Assembly: GCA_937990735.1 (NCBI GenBank)
Contig: CALKQT010000061.1
Span: 1 to 32,596, forward strand
DNA: 32,596 nucleotides
Direction of reading: 5' to 3'
DNA from: an uncultured Campylobacter sp.
GTDB lineage: Bacteria > Campylobacterota > Campylobacteria > Campylobacterales > Campylobacteraceae
Made by a program: the position numbers and the translations under genes. Each line of letters opens with the position of its first letter. Position 1 is the stretch's first letter. The notes beneath the pieces were generated by a model, which was not told the origin of the DNA, did no database searches, and saw only the letters and a program-made list of their open reading frames with translations. Of the stretch, positions 7,487 through 15,338 are shown piece by piece.

Positions 7487-8139
7487 GCGTTTATTTTACC
7501 TCCGATCTGCACTTCGGCCACGAGCTGGTGCTTAAAAAATATCCGAATTTTAGAAAAGGCGCAAACGTAGCCGAAATGGATGAAAATCTCATCGCCGCTT
7601 GGAATGCGCTTGTTACACCCGAGGATCTCGTCTATAATCTCGGCGATGTGTCCTTTCACAAGGATTTTGCACACACTTGCGAGTTACTTCGCAGACTAAA
7701 CGGGCGACATTTTTTGGTGCTCGGCAACCACGATGGGCGCATCGCTGCGATGAAAAACGAGCTGCTAAACGGACGCAAGGCGGACGGTAATTTTATGTTT
7801 GAACAGATCGTGGGATATGCCTTTGTGCGCCTATCACATAAGAGAGCGGCTCTGTCTCACTACCCGATGATCGAGTGGGCAAACTGCCATTATGGCGCAC
7901 TGATGCTCTACGGTCACCTGCACGCAGATATGGCTGAAGTTTCGGGCAGGGCGCTAAACGTGGGCTTTGATCTGCACGGCAAAATTTTAAGCGAAGACGA
8001 GGTGTGGTCGTATCTGAAAGATATCCCGCCCAAGGCTCATCACGCAAGTGAGCTAGAGGGCATTAGCGAGAACGACGATGTGGAGCAAAGGCGGGCTTTG
8101 ATAGAAAATTTTTTACGCAAAATTAATCGGGATTCGTGA
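7483..8139 (+). CDS. Calcineurin-like metallophosphoesterase
   Basis: The 218-residue cytosolic protein has every metal-binding motif of the family: DLHFGH (8-13), GDVSFH (54-59), GNHD (81-84), SHYP (125-128) and YGHLHAD (143-149). These form a dinuclear metal site for hydrolysing phosphoesters. The architecture is that of the small stand-alone phosphoesterases found in many bacteria; the substrate (nucleotide, cyclic nucleotide or RNA end) cannot be deduced. The last 40 residues are a charged helical tail. It overlaps tilS by four bases (ATGA), so it is the last gene of the panC-rimO-tilS operon. The next gene is convergent. Confidence 0.88.
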   Translation: MSVYFTSDLHFGHELVLKKYPNFRKGANVAEMDENLIAAWNALVTPEDLVYNLGDVSFHKDFAHTCELLRRLNGRHFLVLGNHDGRIAAMKNELLNGRKADGNFMFEQIVGYAFVRLSHKRAALSHYPMIEWANCHYGALMLYGHLHADMAEVSGRALNVGFDLHGKILSEDEVWSYLKDIPPKAHHASELEGISENDDVEQRRALIENFLRKINRDS

Positions 8140-8156
8140 AAAAGATAAAATTTACG

Positions 8157-8177
8157 GCGCAAGAGGGCCCTTTGCGG
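8157..8177. terminator. GC-rich palindrome between convergent genes
   Basis: The element GCGCAAGAGGGCCCTTTGCGG contains CGCAA/TTGCG outer arms and a GGGCCC centre, 18 bases after the metallophosphoesterase stop and between convergent genes. On the minus strand a T-rich stretch follows within about 15 bases. It may be a bidirectional terminator, but no tight T-run is present on the plus strand. Confidence 0.3.
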
Positions 8178-8371
8178 CAAATAAGCTTAAATTTAAAAGC
8201 AAGTCATTTAAAATACGGATGATTTTATCTAGTCAAAATTCCATTATGTAACGCGAGATAAATTTAACAAAACGCAACCGCGAACAAGCAACTAAATCGT
8301 ATCAAGCAAGCGCAATACTGCAAAGATAAAATTTTAAAATTCTGCCTAGGTACGGAGCAAAAATATTTGAT

Positions 8372-9127
8372 CTAGCGAGCTTCCAGCATCGCGATTTTGT
8401 TGATGTAATCGGCGAAATTTAGATTTATCAAATTTGTTTTGATGAAGATGCGCGTAAAAATCACGTAGCCGATCTCATTACTAAGTGTGCCGTCTGAGTA
8501 GATGAAAACGTTGGTGAGAAACTCGCTATTTTCGGATTTATAGAAGGTCTCGATCTGAAAATTTAAAAGCTCGTAAAATAGCTCGTCAGTATCGCTCATC
8601 GCCGCCTGCATCTCCTCGTCGATACGCATTATGTCGGCGTAGAGTACGCGCTCTTGGTTGGCGACGACAAAACACGCGCGGTTATTAAATTTCAGTGCGA
8701 ACATCGCCATGTTTTCAAAATCGCTTTGATTTTTTAGCAAGAAGTATAAAATTTTAAATAAACTAGCGTGCGAGCTAAATTCTATTCCAAAAGTCTCATC
8801 CGCCGCCTGTGCACTTGCGCGAGGAAATTCCACGATGAAGCTATCATCGACTTTTTGATAAATGCTATTTTCTTTAATCATATAATCATCGTTAAAATGC
8901 ACCCTTTGATTTTCGTCGTCTATCAGCACGCAAGAGATTAAATTTTTATCACTCAGATCCGCAAAGCCCGCTAGCGAGGTAGCCAGATCGTTTTCTTGCG
9001 CGATGGGAAAACGATCGGATTTCTCATCCAAAATTCTTTTACCAAAGCCCAATTTTCTATAAAAAAACTCGCATGCGTCGGCACTTTTAGCGACGCCGAG
9101 GAATGATTTTGCTTTAAATAGTGCCAT
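8372..9127 (-). CDS. Conserved hypothetical protein downstream of miaB/DUF374
   Basis: The 251-residue soluble protein has no signal peptide or helix. I do not recognise a named domain. The middle and end alternate beta-strand and helix (FENMAMFALKFNNRACFVV, then ADIMRIDEEM), loosely recalling actin/PilM-like or sensory alpha/beta folds, but no nucleotide motif is visible. From memory, C. jejuni has an uncharacterised gene at the same place next to DUF374, miaB and nusA, so it is probably an ortholog of that gene. The ATG at 9127 is preceded by TTAGGAG. A 46-base gap separates it from the acyltransferase gene upstream. Confidence 0.72.
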   Translation of the reverse strand: MALFKAKSFLGVAKSADACEFFYRKLGFGKRILDEKSDRFPIAQENDLATSLAGFADLSDKNLISCVLIDDENQRVHFNDDYMIKENSIYQKVDDSFIVEFPRASAQAADETFGIEFSSHASLFKILYFLLKNQSDFENMAMFALKFNNRACFVVANQERVLYADIMRIDEEMQAAMSDTDELFYELLNFQIETFYKSENSEFLTNVFIYSDGTLSNEIGYVIFTRIFIKTNLINLNFADYINKIAMLEAR

Positions 9128-9173
9128 TTTTTCTCCTAAAATTGCAATTATACCGAAACACTATTATTTCAAA

Positions 9174-9827
9174 CTAAAATTTAACGTCCTGCTCGGCGCT
9201 TGCAAAAAGCAGTTGCCTGATCGCCTCTTTGCCTACTTCGGTACTAAGCCCGGCTAAGCTTAGCGGGGCGCTGAGGCTGTAATTTATGCGCGAAAACGGC
9301 TTTGGCAATACCATCTCGTCCCAGCTACGAAATTTCCAAAAGCTGCTCGCTTCGTAATTTAGCGCGTAAATGTCTAAGTTTAGCCGCTGCGCAAGGATCA
9401 CGGCGCCGTCCGCGACGCTATGAAGCGGACCACGCGGACCGTCGGGAGTGATGATAATGTCGGTGCCGCTTTTTATCTCTTTGATCGCGCCCATAAGTGC
9501 GCGCGCGCCGCCCTTAAAGCTACTGCCGCGGATCGCGCCGATGCCGAAATGCGAGATCACGCGCGTGATTATCTCGCCGTCTTTGTGATCGCTGATGATG
9601 ACCTTGGCGCGCCTTTTGCTACCGAAATCCCGCAGCCACCAGCGTCTATATGCAAAGCTCATCATCGCTAGCCTTCCATGCCAAAACACGACGACGCAGG
9701 GCTTTTCGGGCAACTTTGTGGGGGTAAATTTAACCCTGCACGTTAAAAAAATGCACCAAATCAGAATAAAAATGAGATATTCGGCGACGCGGAAAAATAG
9801 CCGCTTTTTAAGCGATAACTTGTCCAT
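9174..9827 (-). CDS. DUF374-type lysophospholipid acyltransferase-like protein
   Basis: The 217-residue protein begins with a membrane segment (about 13-30, VAEYLIFILIWCIFLTC) and continues with the DUF374 version of the glycerolipid/LPS acyltransferase fold. The blocks are VVFWHGRLAMM (catalytic His50), ISDHKDGEIIT (79-87), GIGAIRGSSFKGGARAL and TPDGPRGP. Relatives include LpxL-type and plsC-type enzymes, so an inner-membrane acyl transfer to a lipid or lipid A precursor is likely, but the acceptor is unknown. The gene overlaps the end of miaB by 20 bases. The same adjacency exists in H. pylori (HP0269-HP0270), as I recall it. Confidence 0.88.
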   Translation of the reverse strand: MDKLSLKKRLFFRVAEYLIFILIWCIFLTCRVKFTPTKLPEKPCVVVFWHGRLAMMSFAYRRWWLRDFGSKRRAKVIISDHKDGEIITRVISHFGIGAIRGSSFKGGARALMGAIKEIKSGTDIIITPDGPRGPLHSVADGAVILAQRLNLDIYALNYEASSFWKFRSWDEMVLPKPFSRINYSLSAPLSLAGLSTEVGKEAIRQLLFASAEQDVKF

Positions 9828-11103
9828 AAAGCGCCATTCTGGCGGTCTTTTCGATACATACTCTGCGAGTTGTGCCTAGCAGCTCTTCGCCGCCTTGCGC
9901 GCAGATTAAAAAATTTGAAAAGCTTCTACCGCACGCGGTGCCGCTCTCGCGCAGCTCCTCGAAATATACGTCGAAAATTTTATCCTTTTGCGCCCCTGCG
10001 ATCTCATCTAAAATTTTAGCGTGAGCGCTTTGTAGCCTGCTTAATCTTTCGCTTGAAATTTCATCATCCAGCGGCTTTAAATTTGCCGCTGGCGTGAGGG
10101 GTCTCGGGCTAAATTTAAAGGAAAAAACCTGCTCGAATCTCACCGCCTCCAATACTTCCATCGTCTCAGCAAAATCATCCTCGCTCTCGCTCGGATAGCC
10201 TACGATGATGTCGGTGCTAATCGCCACGCCCGGGCAGCTTTGGCGCAGTTTAAGCGCGCGGTCCAGATACCACTGCTTGGTATATCCGCGCTTCATATCA
10301 CGCAAAACATTGCTAGAGCCGCTTTGTAGCGGCATATGCATCGATTTGCAAATTTTAGGATTATTGCAAAAAACGTCCAAAAATTTATCGTCCATATGCA
10401 GCGGATGCGGGCTAGTAAAGCGGATGCGCTCGATGCCCTCTATCTCGCTAAGCCGCATGAGCAGGTCGCTGAAGTCGATTTTTTCGTGCGCGCTAGAAAA
10501 GCGTTTGCCGTAGTTATTGACGTTTTGGCCGAGCAAAAATATCTCTTTGGCGCCGCGAGCGGCGGATCTCTCAGCTTCACGCAAGATGATTTGAGCGGGG
10601 ATCGAAATTTCATCGCCTCTAGTCTGCGGCACGATGCAGTAGGAGCACTTTTTATCGCAGCCGATCATTATGTTTATGAAGGATTTATATGGCGAGCTCG
10701 CAAAATCGCCGAAGGCAAACTCGCTCTCGTCGTAGTTTATGTCTGTGCTGATAAATTTTGGCGTACGTACGGCTTGCGAAATTTTAGATACGTTTCTGGC
10801 GCCGAGTACGAAATCCACGAATGGTGCGCGCTTAAAAATCTCTCCGCCCAGATGGCTTGCGGTGCAGCCGCAAACGCCGATTTTGGAGCCCTTTTTTCGC
10901 GCCTTATCAAAAGCTCCGATTTCGCTAAAAAGCTTATGCACGGGCTTTTCGCGTACGGAGCAGGTATTTATTAAGATCAGATCCGCAATATTTACGTCAT
11001 CGGTAATCTCGTAATCTTGCTCTTTCAGCTGCGCGATAATATGCTCGCTATCGCGCACGTTCATCGCGCAACCTAGGGTCTGGATGAAGAGGAGTTTGCT
11101 CAA
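9808..11103 (-). CDS. miaB: tRNA-2-methylthio-N6-dimethylallyladenosine synthase
   Basis: MiaB is a radical-SAM methylthiotransferase that adds a methylthio group to isopentenyl-A37 of tRNAs reading UNN codons. At 431 residues it has normal length. The N-terminal cluster cysteines are C12 (TLGCAMN), C48 (NTCSVRE) and C80 (VCGCTAS). The radical-SAM CxxxCxxC is C149, C153 and C156 (GCDKKCSYCIVPQTRG). FTSPHP, MPLQSGS and IVGYPSE blocks and a C-terminal TRAM domain follow. The start is TTG, overlapping the previous stop as TTGA, with GAGGTG upstream; the product start (SKLLFIQTLGCAMNVRDSE) fits the family. It is embedded between the HP0268-like and DUF374 genes. Confidence 0.96.
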   Translation of the reverse strand: MSKLLFIQTLGCAMNVRDSEHIIAQLKEQDYEITDDVNIADLILINTCSVREKPVHKLFSEIGAFDKARKKGSKIGVCGCTASHLGGEIFKRAPFVDFVLGARNVSKISQAVRTPKFISTDINYDESEFAFGDFASSPYKSFINIMIGCDKKCSYCIVPQTRGDEISIPAQIILREAERSAARGAKEIFLLGQNVNNYGKRFSSAHEKIDFSDLLMRLSEIEGIERIRFTSPHPLHMDDKFLDVFCNNPKICKSMHMPLQSGSSNVLRDMKRGYTKQWYLDRALKLRQSCPGVAISTDIIVGYPSESEDDFAETMEVLEAVRFEQVFSFKFSPRPLTPAANLKPLDDEISSERLSRLQSAHAKILDEIAGAQKDKIFDVYFEELRESGTACGRSFSNFLICAQGGEELLGTTRRVCIEKTARMALYGQVIA

Positions 11104-11342
11104 AGGATATGCACCTCGTACATATACTCGTTTTCGTTCAGCCCGTATCGCACTATGCGCTGATACACGCTAAAACCCTTGGTATCGAAAAAATCCACCA
11201 AAGCGGCTAAATCTTTTTGAGAATTTTCTCTATCCAGATAAAATATTTTTTGTCCGCTCTTTTCTACTTGGGCTTGCAAATCCTCGATCTTAACGCTTTT
11301 TGGCTTAGAGGCGAGCTCCGTTCTGGCAAGTTTTAGCTGCAT
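11100..11342 (-). CDS. HP0268-family small nuclease
   Basis: The 80-residue protein matches what I recall of H. pylori HP0268: an MxLKLARTE-like start, a KSVKIEDLQ segment, KIFYLDRENSQKDL, a VDFFDTKGFSVY block and a final strand MYEVHIL. HP0268 was reported as a nicking endonuclease and purine-preferring ribonuclease with an alpha/beta fold. Whether this member is active is not shown by sequence. As in H. pylori it directly precedes miaB, here with a four-base TTGA overlap that implies translational coupling. The ATG at 11342 has AAAGGA upstream. The gene diverges from nusA. Confidence 0.85.
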   Translation of the reverse strand: MQLKLARTELASKPKSVKIEDLQAQVEKSGQKIFYLDRENSQKDLAALVDFFDTKGFSVYQRIVRYGLNENEYMYEVHIL

Positions 11343-11432
11343 GATCTATCCTTTCATTTATCTTTTTAAACCCGCGAGTTTAGCGAAATTTAGATAATAA
11401 TTCGTTTAAATAAAAATAAAGTCAAAATTCCA

Positions 11433-11438
11433 TATAAT
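11433..11438 (+). promoter_or_regulatory. Promoter -10 box for nusA
   Basis: The sequence CATATAATACC contains a perfect TATAAT 62 bases before the nusA ATG, within AT-rich DNA between divergent genes. The long leader could carry regulation, but I see no clear structure. Confidence 0.55.
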
Positions 11439-11500
11439 ACCGCACTTCAAAATTTAAAATCCAAATTTAGTAGCACGAAATCAAATCTTAAGGAAAATTT

Positions 11501-12628
11501 ATGGAAAAAATCACCGACATCATCGAGTCGATTGCAAATGAAAAGGGGCTTGAGCCCGCAGACGTCAAAGAGCGCGTCAAAACGGCGTTCATCCAGACCG
11601 CAAAAAGACTTTTCGGCGAGGAATATCTCTACGACAGCGAAGTCGATCCGCAGACCAAGCGCGTCAAGCTCTACCAAAAGGTCCACGTCGTCGCGGATGA
11701 TGATGAGCGGCTCGGCGATCACAACTTCATCGCGCTAAGCGAAGCCAAAAAAATAGGCGAAAACGCGGAGATCGGCGATGAGCTAAGCTACGAAATAAAT
11801 ATCGAAAACCTCGGTCGCACGGCTTCCGGTGTACTGGCCAGAGAGCTAAATTTTCATATCCAGCGATTGCTCGAAGAGAAAATTTTTGAAAACTATAAAA
11901 GCAAGGTAGGCACCCTCACTCACGGCACGGTCACCAAGATCGATCACGACGGCACGACCTACGTAGAGATCGAAGATACGAAAGCCTTTATGCCTCTTAA
12001 AAACCGCATTAAAGGCGAAAATTTTAAGATCGGCGACGTGCTACAAGCCGTCATCAAAAACGTAGCGATCGACAAATCCCACGGCATCAGACTAGAACTT
12101 TCGCGCACCAGCCCGAAATTCCTAGAAGCCCTGCTCGCCGCCGAAGTCCCAGAGATCAAAGACGGCAGCGTTATCATCCAAGCCTGCGCCAGAATCCCCG
12201 GCAGGCGCGCCAAGATCGCGCTTAGCGCCGTCTCGCCAAACGTCGATCCGGTAGGCGCTACAGTCGGCAAAGGAGGCGCGCGAATCGATGCGGTGAGTAG
12301 ATTTTTAAGCAAAAATTTGCAAGACGGAAGCGGCGGCGAGAGCATCGACGCGTTTGAATACTCCGCAAGCCCCGAAATTTTGATCACTCGTGCGATGGCG
12401 CCCGCGATCGTAAACTCGGTCAAAATAGCGCAGGACGGCAAGGCGATCGTCTATGTAAACCCCGATCAAAAAAGTAAAGCGATCGGCAAAAACGGTCTAA
12501 ATATCCGACTGGCTTCGATGCTGTGCGGCTGCGAGATCGAGCTTATCGAAACCGGTTCGGCGAGCGAGAAAAAGGTCTCCACGGAGGAAGGCCTTAAAAA
12601 TCTCGAAGCGCTTTTCGGCGAGCTGTAG
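11501..12628 (+). CDS. nusA: Transcription termination/antitermination factor NusA
   Basis: NusA binds RNA polymerase and nascent RNA and modulates pausing, termination and antitermination. The 375-residue protein has the N-terminal polymerase-binding domain (1-about 125), an S1 domain (about 135-200, GTVTKIDHDGTTYVEI), and KH1/KH2 RNA-binding domains, with VGATVGKGGARIDAV in KH1 and KSKAIGKNGLNIRLAS in KH2. It lacks the C-terminal acidic repeats of E. coli NusA, as is normal outside gammaproteobacteria. The ATG has AAGGA eight bases upstream. It is monocistronic here, with its own -10 box and a downstream hairpin terminator, rather than in the rimP-nusA-infB operon. Confidence 0.96.
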   Translation: MEKITDIIESIANEKGLEPADVKERVKTAFIQTAKRLFGEEYLYDSEVDPQTKRVKLYQKVHVVADDDERLGDHNFIALSEAKKIGENAEIGDELSYEINIENLGRTASGVLARELNFHIQRLLEEKIFENYKSKVGTLTHGTVTKIDHDGTTYVEIEDTKAFMPLKNRIKGENFKIGDVLQAVIKNVAIDKSHGIRLELSRTSPKFLEALLAAEVPEIKDGSVIIQACARIPGRRAKIALSAVSPNVDPVGATVGKGGARIDAVSRFLSKNLQDGSGGESIDAFEYSASPEILITRAMAPAIVNSVKIAQDGKAIVYVNPDQKSKAIGKNGLNIRLASMLCGCEIELIETGSASEKKVSTEEGLKNLEALFGEL

Positions 12629-12630
12629 AG

Positions 12631-12651
12631 GCGAAGCGCACTTCGCTTTTT
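12631..12651 (+). terminator. Rho-independent terminator of nusA
   Basis: A perfect six-base stem, GCGAAG (12631-12636) with CTTCGC (12641-12646), encloses a CGCA tetraloop and is followed by TTTTT. It starts three bases after the nusA stop codon. Confidence 0.75.
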
Positions 12652-13020
12652 AAAATTTGGCTATTGCGTGTTTCATCGAAATTTACGTCTGACAAATTTT
12701 GCGAATTCTACGTTTCGAGGATTTTTATAAAGAAGCACAATTCTATTTTATAGATAAAATTCAACCTTGAAATGAAAATCCAAGAATTCGGTAGTCAAAG
12801 AAATTTCATAAATTTAGCTAGTCAAATTTTATAAGTATATGGAATTTATAGTACTTGGAATTTCAAGAATTTTAGTGTCAGAATAAAATTTTAAACTGAA
12901 GAATTTTACGACACAAAAATTCTATATCCAATCCTATCTGCACCCGCGCACGTATTTTAATCGACGCGAAATTTTAAAATTTACACAGCGCGCAAAATTC
13001 CAGCCCAAGCTAGGTCGTGC
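12652..13020. other. AT-rich intergenic DNA, no gene seen
   Basis: There are 369 bases between the nusA terminator and the convergent YiiX-like gene. The region is very AT-rich, with recurring GAATTTT/AAATTC motifs, several near-repeats of CAAGAATT (around 12780 and 12867) and short self-complementary stretches such as CTATTTTATAG. Stops occur in all frames. It may be decayed or repeat-like DNA; nothing specific can be named. Confidence 0.5.
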
Positions 13021-13632
13021 CTACCGCTCGTATAAAATTTCAACGCCGCCGTAATGCCAAAATGCCTTCGGCGCGAGGTATTCGCCGCCTAGGACAGCTA
13101 GGCTTAACTTAAAATATTTCGGCGAAAATTCCGTTATTTTTGAAATTTCCTGCTCAAGTAACGTCGTGCAGTAGAGGTTCACTTCGCCGCGAGGTCTTAG
13201 CGTAAAACTCTCGCCGACGCGCCTAAGTAGAGAGGCAGCGAGGCGCGCCTTTTGCTCCTCACTTAAAAAATTTATCCGCGCCGCGCCAAAGTCTCGCGCA
13301 TGCGCCAAAAACTCCCGCATCGAAACGGCCGCGACACCCTCTCGCTCGCCCTCGCCCGTTACGGCGTGCACCACCAAAAGCGGGCGCTCGCGCACGATCA
13401 TGCCTACGTGCGAGTATTTAAAATTTGTTGCGGTTGCGATTATGCGGCTGTCGGTGACGTCGCCCATGCGAAATACGAGATCGCCTGTGCGCAGATTTGA
13501 TAAAATTTCATTTGGCACCCGCAGCGGCTCTTTTGCCGTAGGCGCGCGCGTTAGCGTCCAAAGCTCGCCGAGTCCACCTAGAGCAAAGATCAGGCAGACG
13601 AGAAGCTTTTTGGCTAAAGCGCAACCTTCCAT
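13021..13632 (-). CDS. YiiX/YebB-like (NlpC/P60 superfamily) putative cysteine hydrolase
   Basis: The 203-residue protein has an N-terminal hydrophobic segment (about residues 6-20, LAKKLLVCLIFALGG), a signal or anchor that places the domain in the periplasm. The blocks LRTGDLVFR, then FKYSHVGMIV with a conserved His, and VNLYCTTLLEQ with the likely catalytic Cys fit the circularly permuted NlpC/P60 arrangement of YiiX/YebB/DUF830 proteins. These are putative amidases or peptidases; the substrate (peptidoglycan, lipid or amide) is unknown. The ATG overlaps the end of the upstream lipoprotein gene by 19 bases, so the two form an operon. Confidence 0.78.
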   Translation of the reverse strand: MEGCALAKKLLVCLIFALGGLGELWTLTRAPTAKEPLRVPNEILSNLRTGDLVFRMGDVTDSRIIATATNFKYSHVGMIVRERPLLVVHAVTGEGEREGVAAVSMREFLAHARDFGAARINFLSEEQKARLAASLLRRVGESFTLRPRGEVNLYCTTLLEQEISKITEFSPKYFKLSLAVLGGEYLAPKAFWHYGGVEILYER

Positions 13633-13997
13633 TTGCCGTCTTTTTTGACGAGTTTAACGCTCTCGGTGCGGTTCGTACCGTTTTTAAAAGACACGACGAC
13701 TTTCACGAGCGCCGATTTCTCGTCGCTATTTTGCAGCTCGCCCGAGACGCTCTTTAGCCCGTCACGCTTGGAGGCCTCCTCCTTGCCGGCACCCGCCATT
13801 TGCATCAGTTTGCCGTTTATCATCTGCATAGAGCCGTCGTCCGATCTGTCCTTATCGGGTATGTCGATGATATCAACCAAAGTCTTGGAGTCGCCCTCGT
13901 ATAGGGCTCTGACGAAGTCCTCGGCCACGCCTTTCGGGTCGCTGCCGCAGCCCGCTAAAACGAATATCGCAATGAGCGCGAGTAGGAATTTTTTCAT
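13614..13997 (-). CDS. DUF4878-like lipoprotein
   Basis: The 127-residue protein has a textbook lipoprotein signal (MKKFLLALIAIFVLAGC, Cys17). The mature part matches DUF4878-type NTF2-like lipoproteins: an N-terminal helix PKGVAEDFVRALYEGD followed by strands such as SALVKVVVSFKNGT and a last strand ending in the typical LVKKDGKWKV. This cone-shaped fold usually binds or presents ligands, but no enzyme activity is known for the family. The start has GAGGAG seven bases upstream. It is coupled by overlap to the YiiX-like gene, so both probably act in the periplasm. Confidence 0.8.
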   Translation of the reverse strand: MKKFLLALIAIFVLAGCGSDPKGVAEDFVRALYEGDSKTLVDIIDIPDKDRSDDGSMQMINGKLMQMAGAGKEEASKRDGLKSVSGELQNSDEKSALVKVVVSFKNGTNRTESVKLVKKDGKWKVAL

Positions 13998-14307
13998 AAG
14001 CTCTCCTCGTAGAAATTTTGAGGTTCTATATACAAACGATAAATATTTTTTAAATTCAGATCTTTCTGCTCAGGGGAAATTTATATCGCGTTTGGATTTG
14101 CGAAAGGGGTATTCGGTCGTGCTTTTGCTGAATTAAAATAGAATTTTGCATTCGAAGGAAAGCTCGTCTTGCCTTGGTAAAATTTTATCTTGCCAAAGCA
14201 AAATTTTATAGCAACTCCTGCGAACCGTGTCTTGCGGCACACTACTCAAACGGTGTCCAAACTCATTCGGTAGCGCGCGAGGCAAGTTTTGCTTGTCGGA
14301 ACTGAAA

Positions 14308-14330
14308 TTTAGCCGTATTTTGCGGCTAAA
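14308..14330. repeat. Inverted repeat TTTAGCCG / CGGCTAAA
   Basis: Perfect eight-base arms (14308-14315 and 14323-14330) are separated by TATTTTG. The element lies downstream of the membrane-protein gene that ends at 14427 on the minus strand and may help terminate its transcript. No T-run of usual length follows. Confidence 0.45.
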
Positions 14331-14332
14331 AT

Positions 14333-14376
14333 TTTAAAATTCCATTCCGTGCGATATCGCGGGATGGAATTTTAAA
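14333..14376. repeat. 44-base near-perfect palindrome
   Basis: The outer arms TTTAAAATTCCAT and ATGGAATTTTAAA (13 bases each, perfect) surround a few mismatched bases and a perfect GCGATATCGC centre. It lies 50 bases downstream of the membrane-family gene. It could be a terminator stem, a protein-binding site or a repeated extragenic palindrome. Similar GGAATTTT/AAAATTCC arms recur at 15859-15880. Confidence 0.55.
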
Positions 14377-14426
14377 TGCAAAAATTCTGCATCATACATT
14401 TTGATAAAATTTTGTGTCACTTATAG

Positions 14427-15338
14427 CTAGAAATAAATTTTATCTACATCGTTGATATTTATATTGTGTCTAGCTAAGAAATACTCTTTCAATTCAAAAT
14501 ATATAGAATTTCTAGATATCAGTATTAAATAATATCTGGAGCAAGCAAATAAGCCGATATGTCCATAATGCGGTTCGCCAACTCTCAATGCAGGAAAAAG
14601 CGAAAATCTCCTATCGCCGCTCTTTCCCAAAACAAGACAAAAGATAAATTTTACTAATATATTGCCCACAAACTGAAACAAAGCAAAGCTCAAAAACCAA
14701 CGAGCAACTACAAGATCAATCGTCATGAAAACCAAGCATAGCAATACCGCCATAAATATATATAGCAATCCTCTTTTTCCTTTAAAATTTCCTATAAAAA
14801 AGGACCAATCCATATTATGCTGTAAATTTTCACATTGCTCGACATACGCGATTTTATCTTTTTCGTAAAATTCTATTTGGTTGTTTTTAAGCCGTATCGT
14901 CGGTCTCTCTTTTTTATAATCTATAAGTTCTGGCAATATAATAAATAGTGATAAAAATGATAGAAACAAAATCATGCATATACCGTCATTGGCGCTATAA
15001 TTCGCTGCGCCGCTGGCTTTCCAATCAAAATTTACGATTATGGCAAATACGCCGCCTATAAAAAGAGAGAAAACCATTAATAGCTTTTGATATAGATATT
15101 CGTAGTTCTTAAGAATTATCGGATCTTTGTCGTAATCTCTGGCTTGGACTTCGGAGCTTTTGTTAATAGCGGTATCATCGGAATTTAAAGTCTTAGAGCT
15201 TGCATCTTCTAATTTTAAATTTTTGAAGTCGAAAGCGTTAAAATTTTTGGGATAAAGACCTTCTGTTAGATTTTGCTTTGCATCGCTGTGCTGATTATTT
15301 AGGAGTTTTCTTAATTCCTCAAGCCCGCTTTGATCCAT
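14427..15338 (-). CDS. Membrane protein of the ARDYDK family (paralog 1)
   Basis: I do not recognise this family. The 303-residue protein begins with a charged N-terminal region of about 66 residues. The motif ARDYDKDPIILKNY (67-80) comes just before a first pair of helices (about 85-105 and 119-139). A soluble strand-rich segment follows (TIRLKNNQIEFYEKDKIAYV, 147-166), then a second hydrophobic block (about 190-238) and a C-terminal domain with HYGHIGLFACSRYYLILI and ELKEYFLARHNINI. The same order and motifs occur in the genes at 30766 and 31600. The middle segment resembles bacterial PH-like domains, which is speculative. The gene is clearly more AT-rich than its neighbours. The ATG has AAAGGCG upstream, and a possible -10 (TATAAA, minus strand) lies near 15370-15375. 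Confidence 0.75.
   Translation of the reverse strand: MDQSGLEELRKLLNNQHSDAKQNLTEGLYPKNFNAFDFKNLKLEDASSKTLNSDDTAINKSSEVQARDYDKDPIILKNYEYLYQKLLMVFSLFIGGVFAIIVNFDWKASGAANYSANDGICMILFLSFLSLFIILPELIDYKKERPTIRLKNNQIEFYEKDKIAYVEQCENLQHNMDWSFFIGNFKGKRGLLYIFMAVLLCLVFMTIDLVVARWFLSFALFQFVGNILVKFIFCLVLGKSGDRRFSLFPALRVGEPHYGHIGLFACSRYYLILISRNSIYFELKEYFLARHNININDVDKIYF

Larger units (their letters stand above)
13998..14426. other. Intergenic region rich in inverted repeats, no gene seen
   Basis: The 429 bases lie between two minus-strand genes. The region holds two hairpin-forming elements listed separately, and a tandem-like pair of TTGCC...AAAATTTTAT blocks (about 14170-14212). All frames carry stops. 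A promoter for the lipoprotein gene may lie near 14015-14030 (minus-strand GTATATAG), but this is weak. Confidence 0.5.

Noticed and set aside
10336..10974. 212-codon open frame on the plus strand
   Set aside because: It lies opposite miaB, which has all catalytic motifs; the translation has no family features and no ribosome binding site.
11959..12441. 160-codon open frame on the minus strand
   Set aside because: Antisense to nusA, whose S1 and KH domains are clear.
13633..14136. 167-codon open frame on the plus strand
   Set aside because: It is the antisense shadow of the DUF4878-like lipoprotein gene; serine-rich and without a recognisable fold.
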